NCBI GenBank assembly: GCA_947499275.1
Contig: CANMNM010000048.1
Span: forward strand, 1-8,372
Reading direction: 5' to 3'
Length of the DNA: 8,372 nt
Source: Actinomycetota bacterium
GTDB lineage: Bacteria; Actinomycetota; Actinomycetes; S36-B12
Positions 1-6,562 of the stretch are shown piece by piece (the stretch's first letter is position 1; the number at the start of each line of letters is the position of its first letter). The translations under genes were made by a program, and so were the position numbers. Below the pieces are notes generated by a model. That model was not told the origin of the DNA, made no database searches, and was given only the letters and a program-made list of their open reading frames with translations.

Positions 1-6
1 CCTTCG

Positions 7-20
7 GGACCAAATGGTCC
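7..20. repeat. Short inverted repeat abutting the stop of the HTH gene
   Basis: GGACCA and TGGTCC flank AA, a perfect 6-bp inverted repeat (as RNA, 5 bp around a 4-nt loop). It touches the stop codon of the minus-strand gene ending at 20. It could be the start of a terminator for that operon, but no T-run follows on the minus strand within the few bases available, so this is only a candidate. Confidence 0.3.
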
Positions 21-241
21 TACAATTTTCCCATCATTTTTCGAATTGTCATACGTGGAATCCCGGTAATTGTGGAGATTTTATTTTCTGACAGAGTCTC
101 TGAATCCACGTGAATGCGCACGGCAGCGGCTAAGTTCTCCCGGGCGGCGCGTTCACGTTTTTTAGTTGCCTTCCACTCCGCTGCTGCTTCTTCGACTTCA
201 ATGATGGCGGCGGCTTTCTCAGGGCTGATCTTTTTAGTCAC
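20..241 (-). CDS. Small helix-turn-helix DNA-binding protein (73 aa), putative regulator
   Basis: A 73-residue basic protein starting with GTG at 241. Residues 5-43 are Ala/Glu/Lys/Arg-rich and should form one long charged helix. Residues 49-70 read as a helix-turn-helix: an SENKISTITG helix, a turn at GIP, then a recognition-like helix RMTIRKMMGK. A long helix followed by a C-terminal HTH is common among small actinobacterial and actinophage proteins; I do not recognise the exact family. The gene lies 3 nt after the stop of the upstream small gene (245-472) and has only a weak GGGTGA ribosome site, so translational coupling is likely. It probably shares the promoter near 559-586. Acting on the 24-bp palindrome at 502-525 is an inference from proximity. 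The gene is certain only to the extent that a short two-gene unit with a good upstream ribosome site supports it. Confidence 0.62.
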   Translation of the reverse strand: MTKKISPEKAAAIIEVEEAAAEWKATKKRERAARENLAAAVRIHVDSETLSENKISTITGIPRMTIRKMMGKL

Positions 242-244
242 TGA

Positions 245-472
245 TCACCCAGGGAGTTGATCGGCTAGTTCGGCCAACTCTTTGTGCATTTCAACCCATT
301 CAAGGGCCTCGTCGATATACCGGGTTTCATGGGTCGAGCCACAGGTGCACTGCAGTACGAACCGGCATTTGCCGGTACAAAAATCAGTGTCAATTACATG
401 TGCCTTGGGAGCCGGGAATTCCAGCACTGAAGCATTCCCTCTGACACCTTTGCGCATAAATGGATTCGTCAT
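245..472 (-). CDS. Small Cys-rich protein (75 aa), putative zinc-ribbon
   Basis: A 75-residue protein with ATG at 472 and a strong ribosome site, AGGAGGG at 479-485, six nt before the start. Four cysteines sit at 32, 36, 42 and 44 (CTGKC then CTC), followed by His48, which suggests a small zinc-binding knuckle. The tail, roughly residues 43-66 (TCGSTHETRY then DEALEWVEMH), resembles the CxCG...EA..W...H pattern seen in small actinophage and plasmid proteins. That resemblance is from memory of the pattern, not from a search. No membrane segment or signal peptide is seen. It is the first gene of a two-gene unit with the HTH gene at 20-241. Function is unknown; nucleic-acid or protein binding through zinc is possible. 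Confidence 0.62.
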   Translation of the reverse strand: MTNPFMRKGVRGNASVLEFPAPKAHVIDTDFCTGKCRFVLQCTCGSTHETRYIDEALEWVEMHKELAELADQLPG

Positions 473-501
473 GTGAATCCCTCCTAATTTCAGTCTTATA
501 T

Positions 502-525
502 CAATACCGATTTAATTCGATATTG
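502..525. promoter_or_regulatory. 24-bp palindrome, candidate operator
   Basis: The 12-base left half CAATACCGATTT and right half AATTCGATATTG match as an inverted repeat at 10 of 12 base pairs. It lies 30 bp upstream of the start at 472 and downstream of the promoter-like sequence at 559-586. A repressor bound here would block transcription of the small-gene pair. The HTH protein encoded at 20-241 is the natural candidate to bind it (inference). In RNA the same bases could fold as a hairpin in the 5' leader. Confidence 0.5.
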
Positions 526-532
526 GGGAAAG

Positions 533-574
533 TGTATATGTCTAGACCTGCATGTATCAGTATACACATATACA
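533..574. repeat. Inverted repeat TGTATATG ... CATATACA
   Basis: Perfect 8-bp arms at 533-540 and 567-574, separated by 26 bp. The right arm overlaps the spacer of the minus-strand promoter candidate, so it may be a second operator or a spaced dimeric site. GTATAC at 560-565 is an additional small palindrome in the same stretch. Confidence 0.35.
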
Positions 575-586
575 AGGTTTTGGCAA
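559..586 (-). promoter_or_regulatory. Sigma70-like promoter for the small-gene pair
   Basis: On the minus strand, TTGCCA (586 to 581, 5 of 6 to the -35 consensus) is separated by 16 nt from TATACT (564 to 559, 5 of 6 to the -10 consensus). Transcription would start near 552, giving a leader of about 80 nt that contains the palindrome at 502-525 and ends at the strong ribosome site before 472. Confidence 0.5.
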
Positions 587-592
587 GCGTGC

Positions 593-612
593 CCCTAGGG
601 CGCGCCACGTGG
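593..612. repeat. Chain of three overlapping 8-bp palindromes
   Basis: CCCTAGGG (593-600), GGCGCGCC (599-606) and CCACGTGG (605-612) are each perfect palindromes, and each overlaps the next by two bases. They lie just upstream of the MazG-like gene and just outside the minus-strand promoter. No function is known; possible roles are protein binding or a GC-rich hairpin in the leader of the plus-strand transcript. Confidence 0.35.
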
Positions 613-634
613 CTGGTCCAGGCACACTTAATCT

Positions 635-991
635 GTGAGTAACAGCGATTCCCTAACCAACATCACGGATGCGATGCGCGAATTTACCCGGGTGAGGGAC
701 TGGCACCAATTCCACGATCCGAAGTCATTAATGCTCGCCCTCGTGGGGGAAGTCGGTGAACTCTCCGAATTACTTCAATGGATCCCAGCTCAGAACGCCA
801 CCGATTTGGCGCAGCAGGAGCCCCTGAACCACAGGTTGGGGGAAGAGATGGCCGATGTTCTCCTGTATTTAGTCCGATTAGCGGACGTCTGCGGTGTGGA
901 TCTTGGTCAAGCCGTCCACGAAAAGCTTGCCTCCAATATCGAACGCTTCCCCATTGCGGACGTGAGTGGTGAAGCCCCCATCAAGGAGTGA
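635..991 (+). CDS. MazG-like nucleotide pyrophosphohydrolase (118 aa)
   Basis: An all-alpha NTP pyrophosphohydrolase-like protein of the short MazG/dCTPase (RS21-C6-like) type, which hydrolyses (d)NTPs to the monophosphate and pyrophosphate and is thought to clean the nucleotide pool. Signature elements are visible: RDWHQFHDPKSL (21-32), the first metal motif E39-x2-E42 in GEVGELSELLQW, the second E71-x2-D74 in EEMADVLLYL, and a closing KLASNIERFP (97-106). Length suits the single-domain family. The GTG at 635 directly follows an in-frame TAA and lacks a Shine-Dalgarno sequence; ATG at 674 is the alternative start and would still keep the whole domain. The gene is divergent from the small Cys-rich/HTH pair and convergent with sbcC, 4 nt away. 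The substrate cannot be read from sequence. Confidence 0.88.
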   Translation: MSNSDSLTNITDAMREFTRVRDWHQFHDPKSLMLALVGEVGELSELLQWIPAQNATDLAQQEPLNHRLGEEMADVLLYLVRLADVCGVDLGQAVHEKLASNIERFPIADVSGEAPIKE

Positions 992-995
992 GTTC

Positions 996-3731
996 TTAAC
1001 CCTGAAGTATTCGGCTTGGTCCCTCGGGATCTCGCGAGACCACAATGCGGTCCGGGAATCTATCCTTCATTTCACTCACATGGCTAATGACCCCGATGGT
1101 CCGGCCACCTGATTTCAATTGATCGAGTTGGTCGAGAACCCGCTCCAAAGTATCGGTGTCAAGGGAACCAAATCCTTCGTCGACAAAAAGGGTCTCAAGT
1201 GCGACCCCTCCGGTTTCACTCTGCACAACATCAGCCAAACCAAGGGCCAGTGATAGGGACGCGTAAAAAGTTTCTCCACCGGAGAGTGAGGCTGTCGGAC
1301 GGGCATCCCCTGTTGCTTCATCCATGACGTTTATTCCCAGACCCGTGTTACCGCGGCCTTGGGAACTTTCATCGAGTACAAAGGAAAGGCGACCGCTACT
1401 CATTTTGCGTAAATGAATTGATGCAGATTCCAAAACGTGGGCGAACCGAAGTTGGAGTGCATAACTTTCCAGTGTCAATTTTTTAGTATTGATTGAAGAT
1501 GTCGCTGTGACGAGTGCGCCAAGTCCTACAGCATCTTTGACTTCAGCTACTAGTTTTTCAACTCCCTGCGAATCCTTGGCGTATTTGGTGACCAGCATGG
1601 TCGCAGACTTTAACAAATTTTCGGAAAGTGTTCGGGTCTCTTCCGCCTGTTCAACAACTTCTCGGGCTAGCGTAAGTTCCACTTCCAAGTTGTCAAAGGA
1701 ATTCGCACATTTAATGGGATCTAGTTCCCTCATCTCGGGCGTTAAGGACTTCGAAACTTTTTCCAGGTGTCTACTGGCTTCGAGCCACGTGGTGAGGCGA
1801 CCTGTTGTAAATTCAAGTTCGTTAAGTTCATCAGTTGCATTCAACCCCGAATCAATGAGTTGTGCTAACTCTGCGTCTTTGAGTTCTACCTCGGTATCAA
1901 ACTTCACGAGTGCCTTACTGGCTATCTCCCTGGCACTCTCTGCATCAATGACAGATTTTTTACTCTCTGCGAACAACAATTCCAAATCATTCAACTCTGC
2001 CTCACGTCGCTCAAGTTGCTCGGCTAATTGACGTTTGATGACCAGTTCGGAATATAGGGTATTGATTTCAGTACCGACACTCAACCACGATTTATCACCA
2101 CAGATTGCACTAAGTGACGCAATGGACATTTTGGTCGACTCAAGTTCTGAACCCAGTTCTGCAAGGTCACGCACTTGTGAGTCACGAGTGTCTTTGGCGC
2201 TCTCCAGATAACGTTCAAGGTTTTCTATCTGTTCCTCGGTAACAACGTCAATACCGATTTCCACTGTCGCAGGTTGTGGGTGGGTGAGGGAACCACAAAC
2301 CGAACACGGATCACCTTCACGCAACTGCCCAGCCAGTACAACCACTCGTTGTGCAAGTTGCGCACGGATGGCCTGCGACAGGGTCAACTCTGCTTTCGTC
2401 ACAGAATGCTCGTGGGAATCTACTTGTTCTTTTCTATCTCGCAGAGCCTGCTCTTGTGTGCCACAGAGCTCCCGTAAAGACACAAGTTTCTCGAGGTTTT
2501 CACGTACTGCATCTTGCGCCTTTATCTGCTCTTCCAGTTGTTCGACGACAGTCGCTGCTTGTTGGGACTCAGTGAGCTCCAATTTTAATTGGGTTGAAGT
2601 TTGCGGATAGGTGTCAATCGCCTGACGCAACTGTTCAAGCATGGATGTGCATTTTTCTTGTTCGGCAAGCAATTCTTCACGTTCGAAAACTCTTTGTGTC
2701 TGCCCCAACTGCCAGTCGACCAACGGCTTCAATTGACCGATTCGCTCGCGGGTGCGGGCAATAAATGCTGGGATATCTTCGAGTGTGAGTTCGATCTCCC
2801 CAGCCCTTAGTTCGGCTTTCGCCATTAACGCCAACTCACGTGCTCGAACGAATTCGTCGAGTTTTTCCTTAGTTCGTGTGAGTTCATTGAATTGTATTTC
2901 AAGGGGTTCGGCTACCGACTGGGCACTTTCAAGTGCTGCCCGAGCAATCTCACAACCTGATTCACAATGCGCAATAACTGTCTGGGTCACAGCGACGGGG
3001 TCGGTTGCAGTTCCGTCGACAAGTTCCCTCACCTGGTCGCGGAGTTCTTGCGGATCGGTGGGGTCCAGCAGCCCTTGAATCTGCACCGCAATATCTCGCG
3101 TTGCTGATCGCGCCGAACTCACGGTGACTTGAGCCGCTTTGCCGCGCTCATCAAGCTCCGTTTGTAGTTTTTGGTAATAACTATCTCCGAGAAGGTCACG
3201 CAGCGCCTCGAGACGCTTACTGGGGTTCATGCGTAATAACGCGGCGAACTCACCTTGAGCCAAAACGACAAGTTGTCGAAACTGCTGAGCATTCAGGTGC
3301 AACAGGTCTACTAGGTAGGTTCCTATGTCATTTGCATGGGTGAAAGCAAGATCCTGCACGCCATCCGAGTCGAATCGGATCAAAGACTGTGTGGCTGCAC
3401 GCTTGGTCTCACCTTCACCATTGGCTTTCGCAAATGAATAGGGGATACCACGAGTGAGAGTGTGCTTTACTCCATTGACCGAGAAGTCCAAGATGATCTC
3501 TGAGCGATCAGATCCAACACTGAAATCACTGCGTATTCGGTCTTTGGCCGACTCCTCCCCACTGAGCGAGCTGAACAGCGCGTAGGTGATGGAGTCAATA
3601 ATTGTTGTTTTGCCCGATCCGGTTGGTCCATCAATTAGGAACAAACCTGAAGCACTCAGGGCGTCGAAGTCAATTTCTTGCCGGTCTCTAAATGGTCCGA
3701 TTCCAAATATTTCAAGTCGATGAATTCTCAT
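996..3731 (-). CDS. sbcC: SbcC, ATPase subunit of the SbcCD exonuclease (911 aa)
   Basis: A Rad50-like SMC-family ATPase that with SbcD forms an ATP-driven nuclease opening DNA hairpins and protein-blocked ends. The N-terminal lobe starts MRIHRLEIFGIGPF and carries the Walker A motif GPTGSGKTT (35-43) and the Q-loop at Q159 (LAQGEF). Long Glu/Leu/Ala-rich coiled coils occupy roughly 170-470 and 485-780, broken by the zinc hook C476-S-V-C479 that joins two SbcC molecules. The C-terminal lobe has the signature LSGGE (816-820), Walker B LFVDE (D851, E852), D-loop GSLD (855-858) and switch histidine H884. All catalytic elements are intact; the length is slightly below the roughly 1,000-1,050 of many homologues, which is normal for shorter coils. 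The ATG overlaps the sbcD stop by 4 nt (ATGA), indicating coupled translation. Confidence 0.97.
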   Translation of the reverse strand: MRIHRLEIFGIGPFRDRQEIDFDALSASGLFLIDGPTGSGKTTIIDSITYALFSSLSGEESAKDRIRSDFSVGSDRSEIILDFSVNGVKHTLTRGIPYSFAKANGEGETKRAATQSLIRFDSDGVQDLAFTHANDIGTYLVDLLHLNAQQFRQLVVLAQGEFAALLRMNPSKRLEALRDLLGDSYYQKLQTELDERGKAAQVTVSSARSATRDIAVQIQGLLDPTDPQELRDQVRELVDGTATDPVAVTQTVIAHCESGCEIARAALESAQSVAEPLEIQFNELTRTKEKLDEFVRARELALMAKAELRAGEIELTLEDIPAFIARTRERIGQLKPLVDWQLGQTQRVFEREELLAEQEKCTSMLEQLRQAIDTYPQTSTQLKLELTESQQAATVVEQLEEQIKAQDAVRENLEKLVSLRELCGTQEQALRDRKEQVDSHEHSVTKAELTLSQAIRAQLAQRVVVLAGQLREGDPCSVCGSLTHPQPATVEIGIDVVTEEQIENLERYLESAKDTRDSQVRDLAELGSELESTKMSIASLSAICGDKSWLSVGTEINTLYSELVIKRQLAEQLERREAELNDLELLFAESKKSVIDAESAREIASKALVKFDTEVELKDAELAQLIDSGLNATDELNELEFTTGRLTTWLEASRHLEKVSKSLTPEMRELDPIKCANSFDNLEVELTLAREVVEQAEETRTLSENLLKSATMLVTKYAKDSQGVEKLVAEVKDAVGLGALVTATSSINTKKLTLESYALQLRFAHVLESASIHLRKMSSGRLSFVLDESSQGRGNTGLGINVMDEATGDARPTASLSGGETFYASLSLALGLADVVQSETGGVALETLFVDEGFGSLDTDTLERVLDQLDQLKSGGRTIGVISHVSEMKDRFPDRIVVSRDPEGPSRILQG

Positions 3732-4891
3732 AGCGAGATATCACTCGCATTCACACTTTCAATGGCTCCCTGAAAAAGAAATCGTTGCGGATCAGTGATC
3801 TCGGCTTTACTCACGTGGGCGACAAATCCCGCGGCGATCTCAATCGGTGGCGTACTTTGTGGGTCAAGTCGCTCGTGGATTGACAGTGTCGGTGCGCCGC
3901 CTTGTGGCGAGAACTCAATGTGCTTGAGGTTGACAAATCTTTCCATTAGTCGTTCTCGGGTTCGCTCCTGCCGAGTGGGATTGGTCACGACCGCTCGCAC
4001 CCAGTATTTTTCAGCTTCGTCGAACTGCGAATCGTTGAGCAGATCTTCCAATTCACCCGTTATGGTCAGAAGAGGACCGGGTACGGGAGTGGGAATATTT
4101 ACATATGTCACAGAACCCACCGTTGGTATGTCAATCAACGTCACACTCTTATTGTGTTTCTCTTCAGAGAATGAATAGGGCAATGGCGAACCCGAGTATT
4201 TAACTACTGTTGATGAATTCTCTGGGGTAGAAATCACTTGCGCCCCATGCAGGTGGCCCATTGCAACGTAGTCAACCCCAACAAAAATACTCGATGGTGC
4301 ATCACCGATTCCACCAATTTCAAGTGAACGCTCAGACTCACTTGAACTTCCACCCGTAATGAAAGCGTGGGATACCACTACGACTCTGGCGTCCCCTCGA
4401 TTAATCAAATCGTCGCGTATGTGATCCATGGCGGCTTTGAGGACACTCGCATGAGTTCGCTCAGCTTCTAATTGCGTGGCCACGACCTCTGGTTGAAGAT
4501 AGGGGATTCCATAGACAACCACTGCGGTGCCATCGCGGCTGGTGATCTCGAGTGGTACACCAATGTCTGAAATCTCTGAACGAATATGAACACCGTTTGT
4601 TGCCATGAGCCCACTACCAAAACCCAGTCGAACCGCTGAATCATGATTGCCCGGGGTAATGAAAACTGGACACGCGGAACTTAAACCGATGAGAGCACGG
4701 TCAAAAAGCCGTACAGATTCTGTGGGTGGGACTGATCGGTCATAAACATCTCCAGCAATCACCACCAACTCAATCTCTTCTGAAACAACAAGAGAAATGA
4801 GCCAATCAATGAACACTTCTTGGTGAACGTGCATGCTTTCGGACAGAAAGGTGCGTCCAAGATGCCAGTCGGACGTGTGCAGGATTTTCAC
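3728..4891 (-). CDS. sbcD: SbcD, nuclease subunit of the SbcCD complex (387 aa)
   Basis: An Mre11-like manganese-dependent metallophosphoesterase with 3'-5' exonuclease and hairpin-cutting endonuclease activity. The phosphoesterase motifs are complete: DWHLGR (D8, H10), GDVYDR (D48), GNHD (N82, H83, D84), SH (H175) and GHLH (H213, H215). The C-terminal part, after about 280, should be the capping and SbcC-binding region. Length is typical of the family. The start is GTG at 4891, in frame with the expected MKILHTSDWH N-terminus, preceded by AGGGG (4896-4900) with a short 4-nt spacer. The gene lies 41 nt after the dnaB stop with no terminator in between, so co-transcription with dnaB is likely. 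Confidence 0.97.
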   Translation of the reverse strand: MKILHTSDWHLGRTFLSESMHVHQEVFIDWLISLVVSEEIELVVIAGDVYDRSVPPTESVRLFDRALIGLSSACPVFITPGNHDSAVRLGFGSGLMATNGVHIRSEISDIGVPLEITSRDGTAVVVYGIPYLQPEVVATQLEAERTHASVLKAAMDHIRDDLINRGDARVVVVSHAFITGGSSSESERSLEIGGIGDAPSSIFVGVDYVAMGHLHGAQVISTPENSSTVVKYSGSPLPYSFSEEKHNKSVTLIDIPTVGSVTYVNIPTPVPGPLLTITGELEDLLNDSQFDEAEKYWVRAVVTNPTRQERTRERLMERFVNLKHIEFSPQGGAPTLSIHERLDPQSTPPIEIAAGFVAHVSKAEITDPQRFLFQGAIESVNASDISL

Positions 4892-4917
4892 AGTGCCCCT
4901 AAAACAAACAGTGCCCC
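4890..4917. repeat. 10-bp direct repeat over the sbcD ribosome-binding site
   Basis: ACAGTGCCCC occurs at 4890-4899 and 4908-4917, 18 bp apart. Read on the minus strand, GGGGCACTGT appears twice; the second copy contains the sbcD Shine-Dalgarno and part of its GTG start. A small duplication of the initiation region, possibly without function. Confidence 0.4.
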
Positions 4918-4932
4918 CATGCCAACCAACAA

Positions 4933-6315
4933 CTAAATGGAGTCGCGCGCCATGTCGACGAAGCGCGAGTAGTGACCTTGGAATGCAACGTTGATAGTTG
5001 CTGTTGGGCCGTTGCGGTGCTTAGCCACAATGAAGTCAGCTTCACCCGCACGGGGTGACTCGCGGTCGTAGGCATCTTCGCGGTGAAGGAGAACAACCAT
5101 GTCTGCATCTTGTTCAAGGCTGCCGGACTCTCGCAGGTCAGAGAGCATTGGTCGCTTGTCCTGGCGTTGTTCTGGCCCACGGTTGAGCTGACTGATTGCA
5201 ATGACGGGAACTTCGAGTTCCTTGGCAAGGAGTTTTAGCGAACGAGAGAACTCCGAGACTTCCTGCTGGCGACTCTCAACACGCTTACCACTGGACATGA
5301 GTTGTAGGTAGTCAACTACAACCAGTTGCAGATTGTGGCGCTGCTTCAAACGACGACACTTCGCGCGAATTTCCATCAGTGTCATATTGGGTGAGTCATC
5401 AATGAAGAATGGTGCTTCACTGACGGCGCCCATCTTGTTGGCGAGTTTCGCCCAGTCAGCCTCACTCATCTGTCCGGAACGCATGTGGTGGAGTGCGACC
5501 TGTGCTTCTGCCGAGAGCAGACGCATAACAATTTCATTGCGGCTCATTTCAAGTGAAAAGATCACACTTGTCAAACCGTGCTTAATAGAAGCGCTACGAC
5601 AAATATCGAGTCCTAGGGTCGATTTGCCGAGCGCAGGACGCGCTGCAAGAATAATTAATTGTCCGGCGTGAAGACCATTTGTTAATGAATCAAGTTCAGC
5701 AAAACCGGTAGGAACTCCCACCATTTGTCCATCACGATTAGAGATAGCTTCGATCTCACTGAGTGTTCCTTGCATAATTTCACTTAGTGGTGAGTAGTCC
5801 TCACTCGTTCGACGTTCGGTTACTTCATAGACCTCGGCTTGGGCGCGGTCTACAGCGTCATCGACTTCACCTTGACCGCTGTAACCCAATTGCACAATGC
5901 GTGTCCCCGCGGTAACGAGTCTGCGTAAAATTGCCTGTTCGCGAACGATGCGCCCGTAGTAGTTTGCATTAGCCGCGGTGGGAACCATGGACACCAATGT
6001 GTGGAGATAAGAAGGGCCACCGATCCGCGTGATTTCACCGGACTTACTTAACTCTGATGCAACGGTGACAGCATCTGCTGGTTCACCTCGACTGTAAAGA
6101 TCCAAGATTGCTTCGTAGATTGTTGAATGTGCTGGGCGATAGAAGTCATCGGCGCGAATTGTTTCAACAACGTCGGCGATTGCGTCTTTGCTGAGCAGCA
6201 TTGCGCCAAGAACGGACTGCTCGGCTGCCTCGTCATTGGGTGGTGTGCGATCGGGTGCACGGGAATAGGCGGAGTCCCGAGGTTCTTCTGGGATATGAAG
6301 CTCAGAAACGCTCAA
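4933..6315 (-). CDS. dnaB: DnaB, replicative DNA helicase (460 aa)
   Basis: The hexameric 5'-3' helicase of the replication fork. The N-terminal DnaB domain (about 24-128) begins RTPPNDEAAEQSVLGAML, the usual actinobacterial opening. The RecA-like C-terminal domain (about 195-455) contains Walker A ARPALGKST (225-233, K231), the catalytic glutamate in SLEMS (E256), Walker B LVVVDYLQL (D335), ISQLNRG (375-380) and the K432-x-R434 pair of KHRNGPT with the arginine finger. The ending AFQGHYSRFVDM is typical. No intein interrupts the ATPase motifs, unlike some mycobacterial DnaBs. The start is TTG at 6315, supported by AAGGAAAGGG (6321-6330) with a 5-nt spacer; there is no closer ATG. The gene is divergent from the phosphatase gene and heads the dnaB-sbcD-sbcC block. 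The upstream gap holds DnaA-box-like sequences. Confidence 0.97.
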   Translation of the reverse strand: MSVSELHIPEEPRDSAYSRAPDRTPPNDEAAEQSVLGAMLLSKDAIADVVETIRADDFYRPAHSTIYEAILDLYSRGEPADAVTVASELSKSGEITRIGGPSYLHTLVSMVPTAANANYYGRIVREQAILRRLVTAGTRIVQLGYSGQGEVDDAVDRAQAEVYEVTERRTSEDYSPLSEIMQGTLSEIEAISNRDGQMVGVPTGFAELDSLTNGLHAGQLIILAARPALGKSTLGLDICRSASIKHGLTSVIFSLEMSRNEIVMRLLSAEAQVALHHMRSGQMSEADWAKLANKMGAVSEAPFFIDDSPNMTLMEIRAKCRRLKQRHNLQLVVVDYLQLMSSGKRVESRQQEVSEFSRSLKLLAKELEVPVIAISQLNRGPEQRQDKRPMLSDLRESGSLEQDADMVVLLHREDAYDRESPRAGEADFIVAKHRNGPTATINVAFQGHYSRFVDMARDSI

Positions 6316-6423
6316 CGCTGCCCTTTCCTTCTCTTTGCTTCACCCAGTAAACCCTGAGGGTCTGACGCTAGGGTCAACGAACCGCCGTGTCCATTTACCC
6401 TGTGAGCGCAACTGTGGGTTCCT

Positions 6424-6539
6424 TGTGGACGCAGGTCGCGATCTGGTGGATCTATCCGGGATAACCTGTGGAAAAGGCACTTATTTTTGATGATTTTCGG
6501 TTTTTTCCTCACAAAATAGTGTCCACACCCTGTGGAGAA
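6424..6539. promoter_or_regulatory. Cluster of four DnaA-box-like sequences
   Basis: Four exact TCCACA/TGTGGA cores occur within 113 bp: 6424-6429, 6467-6472, 6522-6527 and 6531-6536. Read toward TT(A/G)TCCACA, the 9-mers are TTTTCCACA (6467-6475, minus strand, 8 of 9), GTGTCCACA (6519-6527, 8 of 9 to the actinobacterial TTGTCCACA form), TTCTCCACA (6531-6539, minus strand, 8 of 9) and a weaker GCGTCCACA (6424-6432, minus strand). An AT-rich run lies at about 6480-6519 between them. The cluster occupies the divergent promoter region of dnaB and the phosphatase gene (gap 6316-6562), so DnaA control of one or both, or DnaA titration, is plausible. The rest of the gap shows a small ACCCTGAGGGT palindrome (6351-6361) and no convincing paired -35/-10 for dnaB. 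Confidence 0.45.
6522..6536. repeat. Head-to-head TCCACA/TGTGGA inverted repeat
   Basis: TCCACA and TGTGGA face each other across CCC, a perfect 6-bp inverted repeat 26 bp upstream of the phosphatase start. It consists of the two closest DnaA-box cores, so it may be a paired DnaA site. It could instead be the operator of another dimeric regulator, since it sits where a -35 region for the phosphatase gene would lie. Confidence 0.45.
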
Positions 6540-6547
6540 AAACTTTT

Positions 6548-6553
6548 TACTAG
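6548..6553 (+). promoter_or_regulatory. Possible -10 element for a leaderless phosphatase transcript
   Basis: TACTAG ends 9 nt before the GTG at 6563. No Shine-Dalgarno lies between, so transcription starting at or next to the start codon, as is frequent in actinobacteria, would explain the arrangement. There is no good -35 match. Confidence 0.3.
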
Positions 6554-6562
6554 GCTGCCACG

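Noticed and set aside
541..612. Cluster of common restriction-site palindromes resembling a cloning polylinker
   Set aside because: The sites lie in a natural-looking divergent promoter with genes on both sides and no vector sequence nearby. I treat it as native, though a vector screen would settle it.
1..640. Possible tRNA-derived attachment site at the accessory-looking left end
   Set aside because: No tRNA cloverleaf, integrase gene or matching direct repeat pair could be found in the window.
1489..2031. 180-residue plus-strand open frame inside sbcC
   Set aside because: It is extremely Ser/Ala-rich, as expected from the reverse of Glu/Leu-rich coiled-coil codons, and has no recognisable domain. 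It is a shadow of sbcC.
4899..5228. 109-residue minus-strand frame overlapping the dnaB 3' end
   Set aside because: It is in another frame of the highly conserved DnaB C-terminal domain, and has no family features.
4933..6315. Possible intein in dnaB, as in some actinobacteria
   Set aside because: The protein is of normal length and the Walker A and B motifs are uninterrupted.
6312..6512. 66-residue minus-strand frame upstream of dnaB
   Set aside because: It overlaps the dnaB start, which has its own good ribosome site, and covers the regulatory gap. Composition does not look like a protein.
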